Below are positions 35,585-44,418 of a DNA stretch of 64,000 nucleotides, piece by piece. The notes below the pieces were generated by a model that saw only the letters and a list, made by a program, of their open reading frames with translations, was not told where the DNA came from and did not search any database. The stretch's first letter is position 1; every line of letters starts with the position of its first letter. The translations under genes were made by a program, and so were the position numbers. This stretch comes from Labilibaculum antarcticum (GTDB lineage: Bacteria > Bacteroidota > Bacteroidia > Bacteroidales > Marinifilaceae). The stretch lies in contig NZ_AP018042.1 of assembly GCF_002356295.1 (NCBI RefSeq), forward strand, positions 124,001-188,000, written 5' to 3'.

Positions 35585-36370
35585 TTATTTTACAAACTCC
35601 ACCAAACCAAATCGATTGGGTTGATGCACATTTTTTTCGATGTCGTAAATTGAGAATATGGTAGATGTAGAACGTCGGTCTCCTTTGGCATCGTCTCTAT
35701 TTTGGCGTACGGCCAAAAAAGCCCACTGAACACCTTCGGCAATCGGAGCATAACCAACACCTTTAAACACGCTTAAAGGAATTGCCATTTCCATACACCA
35801 ACCAGTGTCGATATCAGAATTGTCGTTTACCGTTCCCTGAATGCTAACAGCTGTTTTATAATCGGGATTATAGCCTTTAATAACGGCATTTTCTCCCTTG
35901 TTCATATTGTTCAAATAAATAAAATCGTTAGCGGTTTTGTACAAATTGAGTTCAAAACCGAAATGCATGTTCAGACTGTCTGGAGCAGGAATCAGAAAAA
36001 TTTCGGCACAATCATCAAAGTAGGGTGCGCCATCGCGTTTTGTTTCTCTTGCGGTAATATATTGATCTTTGCAGTCAAAAAACACATACAAATTTTCATC
36101 ATCCCACATCATTCTAAAGCTCGTGTTCTGCTGATCGCTTGCTTGTTCTATATTGTAGAAAAAATCCAACGCACGAACTTCTGTCTCCTTCCACGAAGCT
36201 TCATCCATCTTGCCATCAACAGTGACAGTAGATGTATTTTTTGAGGCCTTAAAAAGCTCTTGTTCGCCCAAGAACAAATTATTCTTATCCTGCGCCTGGA
36301 GCGTTGGCATTACCAATACACAAGCAAAAACGACTATCAATACTTTCCTAAAACCAGATGACAATTTCAT
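35585..36370 (-). CDS. CBM9-like sugar-binding-domain secreted protein
   Basis: A 261-residue exported protein; signal peptide to about residue 27 (LVMPTLQAQD). Nearly the whole mature part is one carbohydrate-binding module 9-like domain (VTVDGKMDEASWKE at 49-62, WDDENLYVFFDCKDQYI, DDCAEIFLIP, GWCMEMAIPLSVF). Such stand-alone CBM9-like proteins are common in Bacteroidetes, and the ligand is usually unknown. It is separately transcribed, with the Bacteroidetes-type inverted repeat on its downstream side. A heme-binding or cytochrome-like role has been suggested for related folds, but no CxxCH is present here. Confidence 0.82.
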   Translation of the reverse strand: MKLSSGFRKVLIVVFACVLVMPTLQAQDKNNLFLGEQELFKASKNTSTVTVDGKMDEASWKETEVRALDFFYNIEQASDQQNTSFRMMWDDENLYVFFDCKDQYITARETKRDGAPYFDDCAEIFLIPAPDSLNMHFGFELNLYKTANDFIYLNNMNKGENAVIKGYNPDYKTAVSIQGTVNDNSDIDTGWCMEMAIPLSVFKGVGYAPIAEGVQWAFLAVRQNRDDAKGDRRSTSTIFSIYDIEKNVHQPNRFGLVEFVK

Positions 36371-36425
36371 TTTATTTATTTTTTATGAATCAGAAACAAT
36401 TATTCGTTTCTAAATATACTGTGTG

Positions 36426-36456
36426 ACAAAGCCTGCCCCAATGGAACAGGCTTTGT
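36426..36456 (-). terminator. Terminator of the small TPR gene
   Basis: Perfect 10-bp stem acaaagcctg / caggctttgt (36426-36435 with 36447-36456), 24 bases after the stop of the minus-strand gene at 36480. Confidence 0.65.
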
Positions 36457-36479
36457 TGTATCTGAATATCCTTATCCAA

Positions 36480-36764
36480 TTAAGGATTAATCATGTCTTT
36501 ATTGTAATAATCCAATATCATTTTAATCATCTCGACCTTTACCTTTGCCTTTTTATGCTCCGGATCTAAATCGGTTACACGTATGTAAGCGCTCATTGCA
36601 GGTGGTAATTCGCCCAATTGGTGGTGCAACTCCCCCACTTTAAAATGAGCTTCCACATTCTCCTTTTCCAATAAAGCAATCTCTTTGTATTTTGCTAAGG
36701 CCGATCTAAAATCTCCTTCACTCTCTAACTTTTGTGCGTCTAACTTTATATTTTCAATGTTCAT
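36480..36764 (-). CDS. Small TPR-repeat protein
   Basis: A 94-residue cytoplasmic protein with about two tetratricopeptide repeats: LESEGDFRSALAKYKEIALLEKEN (in part) at 13-36 and HFKVGELHHQLGELPPAMSAYIRVTDLDP at 40-68 (in part), plus a capping helix. No signal or membrane segment. TPR proteins mediate protein contacts; the partner is unknown. It stands alone, with its own terminator, between the CBM9-like gene and the divergent flavin reductase gene. Confidence 0.78.
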   Translation of the reverse strand: MNIENIKLDAQKLESEGDFRSALAKYKEIALLEKENVEAHFKVGELHHQLGELPPAMSAYIRVTDLDPEHKKAKVKVEMIKMILDYYNKDMINP

Positions 36765-36915
36765 GTTTTATGTTGTTGTGGCAAAATCAATTTGGGCCTG
36801 CCCGTGTTTGTGAGAAGCAAATGTAAGTAAAATTGAATTTGTTTAGAATAAATGTGTGCATCTTATCCGTAAAGAAACAGTTATTTGTATTTTAGCAAAT
36901 CTAAAACGCAACACT

Positions 36916-37524
36916 ATGACAAAACAACATTGGAGACCGGGAACCATGATTTACCCCTTACCTGCCGTAATGGTAAGCTGTGGCAGTACACCCGAAGACT
37001 ATAATATCATCACCGTTGCCTGGACCGGTACAATTTGCTCCGATCCGGCCATGTGTTACATATCTCTTCGCAAGAACCGTCACTCCTACAACATCATTAA
37101 AGAGAGTGGCGAATTTGTAATCAACCTTACCACAAAAGATTTGGCATACGCTACCGATTGGTGCGGTGTAAAATCGGGTAAAGATTTCGACAAATTCACG
37201 GAAATGAAACTAACTCCCGGCAAATCAAAAGAGATATCGGCTCCCATTATCGAGGAATCGCCATTGAGCATAGAGTGCAAGGTGACTAAAATAGTAGAAC
37301 TGGGTTCGCACGATATGTTTATGGCCGAGGTAGTCAACGTACAAGCCGATGAGCGATACATCGACGAAAAAGGCGAATTCTCATTGGCACAAGCAGGACC
37401 ATTGGTCTACTCACACGGACATTACTTTGAGTTGGGAGAACTAATCGGTCGTTTCGGCTACTCAGTAATGAAAAAGAAAACAAAGGAGAAAATTAAAAAG
37501 GAAAAAGAGAAAGGGAAGAAGTAA
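36916..37524 (+). CDS. Flavin reductase-like (flavoredoxin-type) protein
   Basis: A 202-residue FMN-binding split-barrel protein of the flavin reductase-like family. Motifs are PLPAVMVSCGSTPEDYNIITVAWTGTICSDP (16-46, in part), the FMN-contacting SLRKNRHSY and the FVINLTTKDLAYATDWCGVKSG stretch (in part). It probably binds FMN and passes electrons in the cytoplasm. I use the ATG at 36916 because the residues upstream (from 36856) do not resemble the family. The C-terminus is a Lys-rich tail of about 20 residues (KKKTKEKIKKEKEKGKK), not usual for the family. It has its own terminator at 37616-37640. Confidence 0.88.
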   Translation: MTKQHWRPGTMIYPLPAVMVSCGSTPEDYNIITVAWTGTICSDPAMCYISLRKNRHSYNIIKESGEFVINLTTKDLAYATDWCGVKSGKDFDKFTEMKLTPGKSKEISAPIIEESPLSIECKVTKIVELGSHDMFMAEVVNVQADERYIDEKGEFSLAQAGPLVYSHGHYFELGELIGRFGYSVMKKKTKEKIKKEKEKGKK

Positions 37525-37615
37525 GAGCGTCTGGAAAAGTCTTGAAAGGTCGAAGGTCGAAAGTCGAAAGTCTAAAAATCTAATAAGACAGTTAGCTCAT
37601 ACTCTTAACCAACAA

Positions 37616-37640
37616 AAAACCGGCCTTTTAAGCCGGTTTT
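37616..37640 (+). terminator. Terminator after the flavoredoxin gene
   Basis: 9-bp stem aaaaccggc / gccggtttt with a 7-base loop, T-run downstream. It closely resembles the hairpin at 38176-38206. Confidence 0.65.
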
Positions 37641-38100
37641 ATTGTTCTATATTGTAATTGCTTAACGAATTCGATCCTTCAATCAGCGCACCAATTGGCA
37701 TTCAGTTCGACGGTGGGCCCCATAGGTGAAAAAGTCGTTAAAAACGGAATTCCATGAGCGAGGAACGAGTGAATATTATTCTGTTTAGACTTTGAACCGT
37801 AATGGGTAGCGAAGAACTGTAGCCTAGCCCTTTTGATTCTTTTATGGTAATGATAAAAGAATAGCCCGTCTGGCTTGAAGACAAAAGCAGAAAAAAAGTA
37901 AAAGGATGAAGGATAAAGTAGAAAGGCCTTGAAAATCTTAAAGGTCGAAGGTCCAAAGCGAAAAGGCAAAAGTGGAAAGATTAAAGTAAATTGATCACTT
38001 ATCTCTGTTTACTTTCATCCGAAACACCCCTCTCCCTGTCGGTATCTCCCCTAAAAAGGGAGAAATTCTCCAAATAAGATTTATAATTAACTGGTCACTG

Positions 38101-38156
38101 TTACTTGATCCTTGTTACTTGATCCTTGTTACTTGATCCTTGTTACTTGATCCTTG
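38101..38156. repeat. 14-bp tandem repeat, four exact copies
   Basis: TTACTTGATCCTTG is repeated four times without change (38101-38156) and continues as TTACTTT. It lies in a non-coding gap upstream of the DUF4293 terminator. Exact copies suggest recent expansion or contraction by slippage. Confidence 0.9.
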
Positions 38157-38175
38157 TTACTTTAAACTCTTAACT

Positions 38176-38206
38176 AACAAAACCGGCTCAAAAGGCCGGT
38201 TTTGTT
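38176..38206. terminator. Terminator of DUF4293 gene
   Basis: Perfect 12-bp stem aacaaaaccggc / gccggttttgtt (38176-38187 with 38195-38206), 19 bases after the stop. Confidence 0.7.
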
Positions 38207-38224
38207 ATTTTATTTCGTGATAGC

Positions 38225-38686
38225 TTATCGAATTCGATCCATTGAGCGAATTAAGGCTTCGTCTTTTCCAATTTCGCGAATTGCCAGATAGCTTAACACC
38301 AATGCAACCAAAGGAAATGCATTAATCAGGCTGTAAGTAGTAATGGCATTTAATTCTGTTGCCTCACTGCTTATGCTGTAATAGATCAAGCCCATTGCGC
38401 CAATCATGCAAATCATATTAAACACAGTTAAACGAACCTGTAACATTCTTTTCTTGAATAAGAAAATAGTTACGAAACTAATTAAGCCAATAATGCCTAA
38501 TAAAATTGCAACCGGGAAAGCATTGCAAACTGCAGGTTCACCTTCCTGCAAAGCAGGTATTCCCCGATATAAAAATTCATATACTGTACCTGATGCATCC
38601 ACCAATTCCGCCAAAGGAAAAAAGAACATGATTTCAATTAAAATAAAACTCCATAACAGGTATAGAGACTGCATTCTTTGTATCAT
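38225..38686 (-). CDS. DUF4293 membrane protein
   Basis: A 153-residue inner-membrane protein with four hydrophobic segments (about 10-28, 58-78, 85-105, 118-138), matching the Bacteroidetes-specific DUF4293 family. The start MIQRMQSLYLL and the DxRIR-type basic C-terminus are typical. The biochemical role is not known; family members lie near diverse housekeeping genes. It has its own terminator, part of which, with the last four or five codons, is duplicated about 565 bases away at 37600-37690. Confidence 0.85.
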   Translation of the reverse strand: MIQRMQSLYLLWSFILIEIMFFFPLAELVDASGTVYEFLYRGIPALQEGEPAVCNAFPVAILLGIIGLISFVTIFLFKKRMLQVRLTVFNMICMIGAMGLIYYSISSEATELNAITTYSLINAFPLVALVLSYLAIREIGKDEALIRSMDRIR

Positions 38687-38888
38687 CGTATTTTTGTTTT
38701 TTTTACAAATTTAAACTTAAATACAAAAGCAGCAAACTTTCGTTTACTGCTTTTTACCATCATTACTTACTACTAACTAATCACACTAGTAAAAAAACAC
38801 TATTGCCTTATAGAATTACCACTAATCACAAAGCAAATTTTCTATCAGCTTTTGCAGTAAGTTAAATCTGCAAAATTTAAGAAGCTTA

Positions 38889-41318
38889 TTAACCTTTTCG
38901 TTTTAACGACATGTAGTCGATATAATAGATCACTTTAACAGACAGGCTGTTAAACTGTGTTGCATCAAATGTGTTTTTCAAATTATTCATGAACCGATGA
39001 GCAATTTTATCATCTTCGCTAAATATTGTGTTCTTCCAAACTACGGCTAATTCACTTCCCGGAGCAAATCTCCACGAGTAAACCATATCAATAGTAAAGC
39101 TGTTAAAATTGATATCATTATTTTCATTGTAGTCTGTATTATTTAAACGTCCATCCGATCGCAATGTATGAAAGCTATTGTATTTCGCTTTTGCCCAATA
39201 GTGTCGAACCTTCATCGTTAATGAGCTTTTATTGTTGAAAATATAACTTCCATTCAGCTTATTCTCTAAATAAGAATTGTCTCTGTCTCCAATATAAACT
39301 GTCGTTTTGCCATTAATTTCCTCATCATCAACATATCCCAAATCATTCAAACTCCTTCCCCATTCTAACTGATAACTCATCACGAACTTGTCGCTAAAAC
39401 GATATCGGGGTTCAATCTCAATCTCAAACACTTGCAAATTATCATTAGACAATCTTTTACCGTACTCACCTCGCACATCAATGGCGAATGCCTTCCGGTA
39501 ATCCGATGAAATCCATGCTCCGGCAAATGCCGATGATCCTTTCCTTAGCTTCAATCCGTCAACTCTTGGCTCATTAAAGTCGTACTGATGCAAGGGTACA
39601 AAATTACCATAAACACCTATTGAAGTATGACTCTTGAATTTCATTTGCCCATTGTAATAAATTGTGAATCGAGAAAATCTTCTTGGCTTAAATCTTGCTT
39701 CGTGACTCAATTGTACGTACCAATTTCTTACCAGAACTGAACCTTTAGGATCTGAATTGTTGTAGTAGAAATTCAAATCATTATTAATCACATTGTTTCG
39801 ATTTAAATACCCCATATCATTGGGATTGTATTTATCCGAAATCATTCTGTGGTAAAAATCCCAATTGAATTTCCCTTTAATTCTACCGAACTCCAATTCA
39901 TGATAATGACCAATCTCATCCGATTGCCCTTTGTCGAATCGTGAAGAAACAATCCCCTTTCCTTTTAAACTATAGGAGCGTTCTTTATTCCTGAATTCGA
40001 ACTCTGTTCCACTCACATTAGCAAGATAGTCCAACTCTGGGATGTACACATTAGTAGTAAACAAACTGGCATACGACTCATTTTTCAAACTCTGATCGAC
40101 CACCAACATATTGTAATTTGAAAATGGCTGGGTCTTTACCTTTCTGCTATCCCCGCTAAGGGTATCGCTAACTTCTGCATAGGTATTTTTAGTCATTGCA
40201 TTAAAAACACCAATACCCAAGCCTTTTGAATTCCTTCCAGAAACCTTGGTTGCATTAATAATTTTTGTCTCGATAGGATTCTCAGTAATTTTCTCATTAT
40301 CCTTTAATTGATCTTCTACCTCGTTCATATTAACAGGACGACCACCAATTCTTCTTGTATAGAAAATCCCTCCACGATCAAATAACTCCGTGGCCTCAGT
40401 AAAAAATTGTCTGTTCTCATCAAACTTCACCTCAAAGGGTGATAAATTCAGAATTTCATCATCAGACTGCACCTGTCCAAAATCAGGAACCAGCATCATG
40501 TCTAAGGTATAACTTTCGTTGATTCCGTATTTTAAATCCATTCCTCCTCTGTAATTCACTTCAACAGAAGAATTATCGGACGATTTATCGAAATAAGTAG
40601 AAAAATACGGTGTAAACGACAAGCGAACCGGAGGATTTACATTCTCAATTCCTTTCATCACTCCACTCTGACCCACCCAGCCATCCTCTTCTTTATCAAT
40701 AAAATTCCAACTTGTTTTTTCTCTTACACTCTGAATATTTCGGATCATATTAATTCCCCACTCCTGAATTTCTTTGGCAGGAAAACGCAATGCAGAGTAA
40801 GGTATTTCCATTTCGGCACTCCAGCCATTTTCATTAATAATGGCCGCACTATTCCAAACTGCATCCCAACTCGAATCTTCATTGCCCTTAACCACTTTAG
40901 CGTCCCACTGCACTCCTGCCGGAGTAATAATAAATTCAAAAGCATCCAATCCATTGTTAAAAGGATCAATTAGTATCGATAAAAAATCAGAATTATTAAT
41001 CTCATCTCTCTTACTCAGCTCTTTAAGAATTCCATTGGGATTGTTATCATACATCATCACACCAACAATAATGGAATGATCGGTATAAATAAATTTCGCC
41101 TCTGTTTTAAAATTAGATGGTTCACCATTCGATGGTTCAAACTGAATAAAATCAGTTGCAATAGGTACGCCCTTCCAAACTTCATCAGTTAGATATCCAT
41201 CAATTACGGGTTTAGTCGTAACACGAACAGCAGTAAGTTCCTTTTTAGGAGTTAAACTATGTGCGGGCAAAACAAATAGGTTTGTAATCAGGTAAATTAG
41301 TAGCAACACTCTCTTCAT
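38889..41318 (-). CDS. DUF5916 / CBM9-like outer-membrane protein
   Basis: An 809-residue exported protein; signal peptide to about residue 21. The N-terminal part (about 28-215) is a CBM9-like domain (VTTKPVIDGYLTDEVWKG, DAFEFIITPAGVQWDAK), followed by a long DUF5916 region (LKYGINESYTLDMMLVPDFGQVQSDD) that is rich in alternating strands and probably forms an outer-membrane beta-barrel. Proteins of this design are common in Bacteroidetes; the role is unclear, with suggestions around transport or proteolysis-linked functions. It stands alone between the DUF4293 and SPFH genes. No truncation is visible. Confidence 0.85.
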   Translation of the reverse strand: MKRVLLLIYLITNLFVLPAHSLTPKKELTAVRVTTKPVIDGYLTDEVWKGVPIATDFIQFEPSNGEPSNFKTEAKFIYTDHSIIVGVMMYDNNPNGILKELSKRDEINNSDFLSILIDPFNNGLDAFEFIITPAGVQWDAKVVKGNEDSSWDAVWNSAAIINENGWSAEMEIPYSALRFPAKEIQEWGINMIRNIQSVREKTSWNFIDKEEDGWVGQSGVMKGIENVNPPVRLSFTPYFSTYFDKSSDNSSVEVNYRGGMDLKYGINESYTLDMMLVPDFGQVQSDDEILNLSPFEVKFDENRQFFTEATELFDRGGIFYTRRIGGRPVNMNEVEDQLKDNEKITENPIETKIINATKVSGRNSKGLGIGVFNAMTKNTYAEVSDTLSGDSRKVKTQPFSNYNMLVVDQSLKNESYASLFTTNVYIPELDYLANVSGTEFEFRNKERSYSLKGKGIVSSRFDKGQSDEIGHYHELEFGRIKGKFNWDFYHRMISDKYNPNDMGYLNRNNVINNDLNFYYNNSDPKGSVLVRNWYVQLSHEARFKPRRFSRFTIYYNGQMKFKSHTSIGVYGNFVPLHQYDFNEPRVDGLKLRKGSSAFAGAWISSDYRKAFAIDVRGEYGKRLSNDNLQVFEIEIEPRYRFSDKFVMSYQLEWGRSLNDLGYVDDEEINGKTTVYIGDRDNSYLENKLNGSYIFNNKSSLTMKVRHYWAKAKYNSFHTLRSDGRLNNTDYNENNDINFNSFTIDMVYSWRFAPGSELAVVWKNTIFSEDDKIAHRFMNNLKNTFDATQFNSLSVKVIYYIDYMSLKRKG

Positions 41319-41491
41319 GGTGGCAATAAACTTTTAGGTTTTTAGCAATAATCAATATGGTTAACTCCAGGTCTACTATCATATTTTATGCCAACACTAC
41401 GACATCAGTTAGTCCACAGACACTTAGTGTTTTTACAACGAAAACAAACTGAACGCTTGCGGAACAATGCTGTTCGCATACGGACATAAAA

Positions 41492-41519
41492 AAAACCGCT
41501 CGACGTATCGAGCGGTTTT
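41492..41519 (-). terminator. Terminator of SPFH gene
   Basis: Perfect 12-bp stem aaaaccgctcga / tcgagcggtttt with a CGTA loop, with the A-run at 41488-41495 giving a U-tract on the minus strand. Confidence 0.9.
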
Positions 41520-41539
41520 GAATATCTCAAATAAATATC

Positions 41540-42352
41540 TTAATTATTTCCAAGAATCAATGGCATGCCATCTTTTCCACTTCCAATTACTACAACTTTA
41601 GCATTTTGAGATTCAGAAAGCTTAATAGTAGCTTCAATACCTCTCATTTTCAAAAGTGCATCAGTTAAACTACTATTGATAATTTTATTGGCTACAGCCT
41701 CACCATCAGCAGCAATTCGTTTTCTTTCCGCCTCACTTTGTTCTCTGTCCAGTCTAAACTTATATGCAAGAGCTTCTTGTTCTTGCTGCAGTTTACTTTC
41801 AATAGCAGTTTTAATTTTCGCTGGAAGATTTATCGAGCGAATCAATAATGCTTTCATCTGTATGTTATTTCTTGAAAGAACAGCTGAAGTTTCTGTAATA
41901 ATAGCATCTTCAACTTCTTTTCTCTTAGTCGAATAGATCTCTTCTGCACTATACCTTCCGGCAACTTGTCTCACCGAAGAACGAACTTCCGGTGTAACCA
42001 ATTGGCTGATATAATCCTTACCAAAAATCTCGTGCAAATATCCAATTTTATTATACTGCGGATTAAATCGTACAGATACATCAATATTTAGCGACAAACC
42101 ACTTTTGTCCAAAACATCCATGGTCTCTTCACTTTTCTGTTCACGAACTACATAAGTATTCATCTGATTCCAAGGAGCAATAACATGGAAACCTGGCTGA
42201 AAAACTGCATCTTTATCTAATCCTCCTGAAAATTTACGGAAAATAACTCCTCGTTCACCTGGTTGCAGGGTAACAAACATACTTGATCCTGATAAAATCA
42301 AAATAACCGCAAAAATTCCTAATACAATTAATAAATAGGGCTGTTTCGTCAT
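41540..42352 (-). CDS. SPFH/prohibitin-family membrane protein
   Basis: A 270-residue prohibitin-like protein. An N-terminal membrane anchor (about 5-27, YLLIVLGIFAVILILSG) precedes the SPFH/Band 7 domain (30-200: VTLQPGERGVIFRKFSGGL in part, VFQPGFHVIAPWNQ, SVRFNPQYNKIGYL) and a coiled coil (about 180-225, QQEQEALAYKFRLDREQSEAERKRI in part). Members form ring-shaped membrane scaffolds that help control membrane proteases such as FtsH. It is transcribed alone and divergently from the uridine phosphorylase gene. Confidence 0.9.
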   Translation of the reverse strand: MTKQPYLLIVLGIFAVILILSGSSMFVTLQPGERGVIFRKFSGGLDKDAVFQPGFHVIAPWNQMNTYVVREQKSEETMDVLDKSGLSLNIDVSVRFNPQYNKIGYLHEIFGKDYISQLVTPEVRSSVRQVAGRYSAEEIYSTKRKEVEDAIITETSAVLSRNNIQMKALLIRSINLPAKIKTAIESKLQQEQEALAYKFRLDREQSEAERKRIAADGEAVANKIINSSLTDALLKMRGIEATIKLSESQNAKVVVIGSGKDGMPLILGNN

Positions 42353-42483
42353 AATTTTGTATTTCTTGTTTAAATATATTTCTAATTCGTGTTAAAGATA
42401 GTAAAGTTAGGTCAGATTACGAATAATGTTACCAGAGTAAATTTTAAAAATACATCTCTTAACAAAAGAAACTATTTAGTAAG

Positions 42484-42514
42484 TTTGCATATTGATTTTT
42501 TTTACATATTTTCG
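42484..42514 (+). promoter_or_regulatory. Probable promoter of the udp gene
   Basis: TTTG at 42484-42487, 19 bases, then TATTTTCG at 42507-42514. It fits the Bacteroidetes pattern with one mismatch in the -7 box and lies 29 bases upstream of the start codon. Confidence 0.6.
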
Positions 42515-42543
42515 GCTCTTTGCTCTCGTAAATTTTTAAAATT

Positions 42544-43419
42544 ATGAATAAAATTAAATCATCAGAATTAATAATAAATCCTGACGGAAGTGTTTTTCAC
42601 TTACACCTTAAACCAGAACACCTTGCTGATACTGTAATTTTGGTAGGTGATCCTGGACGTGTTGAATTAGTCGCTAGTTATTTCGACAACGTAGAATTCA
42701 CCATATCAAATCGTGAGTTTGTAACAAAAACCGGAAGCTATAAAGGCAAAAGGTTCTCTGTTCTTTCAACAGGAATTGGTACCGATAATATAGATATCGT
42801 AGTGAATGAATTAGATGCTTTGGTAAATATCGATTTAGAAACGCGAACTCCTAAAAAAGAACACAAAACTCTAAATTTAGTTCGCATCGGTACTTCTGGG
42901 GCTTTACAGGGAAATATTCTTGTTGACTCATTTTTGCTATCAAACAAATCAATTGGTTTCGATGGCATGCTGAATTTTTACGCGGATAGAGATTCTGTAT
43001 CCGAATTGGATTTTGAAGAAGCATTTAAAAAGTTTGTGAATTGGGATAAAAAATTAGCGTCTCCCTATGTGGTTCCTGCGTCAAAAATACTATTGGACTT
43101 ATTGGATGGAGATGACATGACCAGAGGCGTTACAATCTCTGCAAATGGGTTTTACGGACCTCAGGGAAGAGTTCTTCGTCTTCAAACTCTCGATCCTGAT
43201 TTAAATGACAAACTTGAAAAGTTTGAATACAAAGGTGAAAAAATCACCAATTACGAAATGGAGAGTTCTGCAATATTTGGCCTTTCGGCAATGTTGGGAC
43301 ACGAATCGGTTGCTGTTTGTGCAATAATCGCTAATCGCATTAATAAGGATGCAAGTAAAGACTATCATCCAACGATAAAAAAACTTATCCAAACCGTTTT
43401 AGATCGACTAAGCAAATAG
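42544..43419 (+). CDS. udp: Uridine phosphorylase / nucleoside phosphorylase
   Basis: A 291-residue purine/uridine phosphorylase-family enzyme, which cleaves uridine with phosphate to uracil and ribose-1-phosphate. The phosphate-binding start VILVGDPGRVELVA (32-45), ISNREFVTKTGSYKGKR, the VRIGTSGALQ motif and the nucleoside-binding NYEMESSAIFGL motif are all present. It is longer than E. coli Udp (253 residues), as in other Bacteroidetes versions. Purine specificity is less likely because of the RIGTSGA and EMES context but cannot be excluded. Separate terminator at 43445-43474. Confidence 0.9.
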   Translation: MNKIKSSELIINPDGSVFHLHLKPEHLADTVILVGDPGRVELVASYFDNVEFTISNREFVTKTGSYKGKRFSVLSTGIGTDNIDIVVNELDALVNIDLETRTPKKEHKTLNLVRIGTSGALQGNILVDSFLLSNKSIGFDGMLNFYADRDSVSELDFEEAFKKFVNWDKKLASPYVVPASKILLDLLDGDDMTRGVTISANGFYGPQGRVLRLQTLDPDLNDKLEKFEYKGEKITNYEMESSAIFGLSAMLGHESVAVCAIIANRINKDASKDYHPTIKKLIQTVLDRLSK

Positions 43420-43444
43420 CGTTTTCCCTTACGATCAAAGATTT

Positions 43445-43474
43445 AACCCGCAAGATTGCTTTTCCTTGCGGGTT
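43445..43474 (+). terminator. Terminator of udp gene
   Basis: 10-bp stem aacccgcaag / cttgcgggtt (43445-43454 with 43465-43474) followed by TTTT. It overlaps the promoter region of the next gene. Confidence 0.75.
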
Positions 43475-43507
43475 TTACTATATTTAGTGAGGACTAAACC
43501 TATTATT

Positions 43508-44368
43508 ATGAATAAGAATAAGTTAGAAGCTTTGTTATCTTTACTAGACGATCCTGATAAAGAAATTCATAACAGTATAGAAAAAGAATTAACAGAGTTA
43601 CCTGTTAGTACCATCCCACAATTGGAAGATTTCTGGCTAGAATCCAAGAGTCCCCTCTTTCAGGAAAGATTGGAAATGGTAATCAACAAAATTCAGTTCA
43701 TTAATGTCAAAAGAGAACTTATTAACTGGAGCTCCAATGAAACCCCAAACCTAATTGATGGAGCCATTCTTGTAAATAAGAGCTATAATCCAAATCTCTT
43801 AATAGACCCAATCCGCAAAAGCATTGAGAAAATAAAACAAGATGTAAGTCTGGAGTTAAATGATCATCATACACCATTGGAAAAAATCAAAATTCTAAAT
43901 CATTTTTTCTACAACATATACAACTACCAACCACTCTCGCCTAATCAACCTACAAATTGGGATGGTGATATTGGTACTGTATTATCCCAAAAACACGGTA
44001 ACTATATTATTATCGCGATTATCTATGCTGGGATCGCTCAGGAATTAGGTTTCCCGGTCTACGGAATCAGCCTGCCTGACAGTATTATACTCTGCTACAA
44101 GGATGAATCAATCCCTACAACAAGTAAGAAAGACTCTGATTCTATTCTTTTCTACATCAACCCAGTTGATAAAGGAACGGTTTTCAATCAAGAAGATTTA
44201 CAGCAAATCATTTCCGCGAAAAATATTGCTGACAAAGACCAATTCTACATGTTAGCTTCCAATACAAGCATGATTAAAAGATTAGTACAACACGAAATTA
44301 ACGTTTACAAAAGGCTGAACTTAAATAGTTTCATTCCGAATTTTAAAGAACTATTTCGATCCATATAA
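43508..44368 (+). CDS. SirB1/transglutaminase-like protein
   Basis: A 286-residue protein of the SirB1 N-terminal (transglutaminase-like, COG2912) family. Features are LNHFFYNIYNYQPLSPN, then WDGDIGTVLSQKHGNYIIIAIIYAGIAQELGFPVYGISLPDSIIL (in part). Classical members have Cys-His-Asp; here the region Q-K-H-G-N-Y appears in place of the usual R-x-G-N/C-x-x-L, so the catalytic Cys may be absent. The cellular role is unknown. I use the ATG at 43508, since the frame upstream overlaps the udp terminator. Convergent with rny, with a shared terminator. Confidence 0.82.
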   Translation: MNKNKLEALLSLLDDPDKEIHNSIEKELTELPVSTIPQLEDFWLESKSPLFQERLEMVINKIQFINVKRELINWSSNETPNLIDGAILVNKSYNPNLLIDPIRKSIEKIKQDVSLELNDHHTPLEKIKILNHFFYNIYNYQPLSPNQPTNWDGDIGTVLSQKHGNYIIIAIIYAGIAQELGFPVYGISLPDSIILCYKDESIPTTSKKDSDSILFYINPVDKGTVFNQEDLQQIISAKNIADKDQFYMLASNTSMIKRLVQHEINVYKRLNLNSFIPNFKELFRSI

Positions 44369-44370
44369 AA

Positions 44371-44401
44371 AAAAGCCCGTTTCATAAAGAAACGGGCTTT
44401 T
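44371..44401. terminator. Bidirectional terminator between SirB1-like and rny genes
   Basis: Perfect 13-bp stem aaaagcccgtttc / gaaacgggctttt (44371-44383 with 44389-44401), 5-base loop, A-run on one side and T-run on the other, so it can end both convergent transcripts. Confidence 0.92.
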
Positions 44402-44418
44402 TACTATCAATTATATTA

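Larger units (their letters stand above)
37525..38224. other. Repeat-bearing gap with relics
   Basis: About 700 bases without a credible gene. It holds a partial copy of the end of the DUF4293 gene and its terminator (37600-37690), aggtcgaaggtcgaaagtcgaaag-type short repeats (37550-37575 and 37940-37960), a hairpin around 37836-37863 (gattcttttat / ataaaagaat), and a 14-bp tandem array (38101-38156). Open frames at 37679-37969 and 37738-37956 are probably chance. Confidence 0.55.

Noticed and set aside
37679-37969. 96-codon minus-strand frame upstream of the relic DUF4293 tail (and 72 codons at 37738-37956)
   Set aside because: Phe/Ser-rich, no recognisable domain, overlapping frames in a repeat-bearing gap.
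38101-38156. CRISPR array
   Set aside because: The 14-bp units are directly joined with no spacers and no cas genes are in the window.
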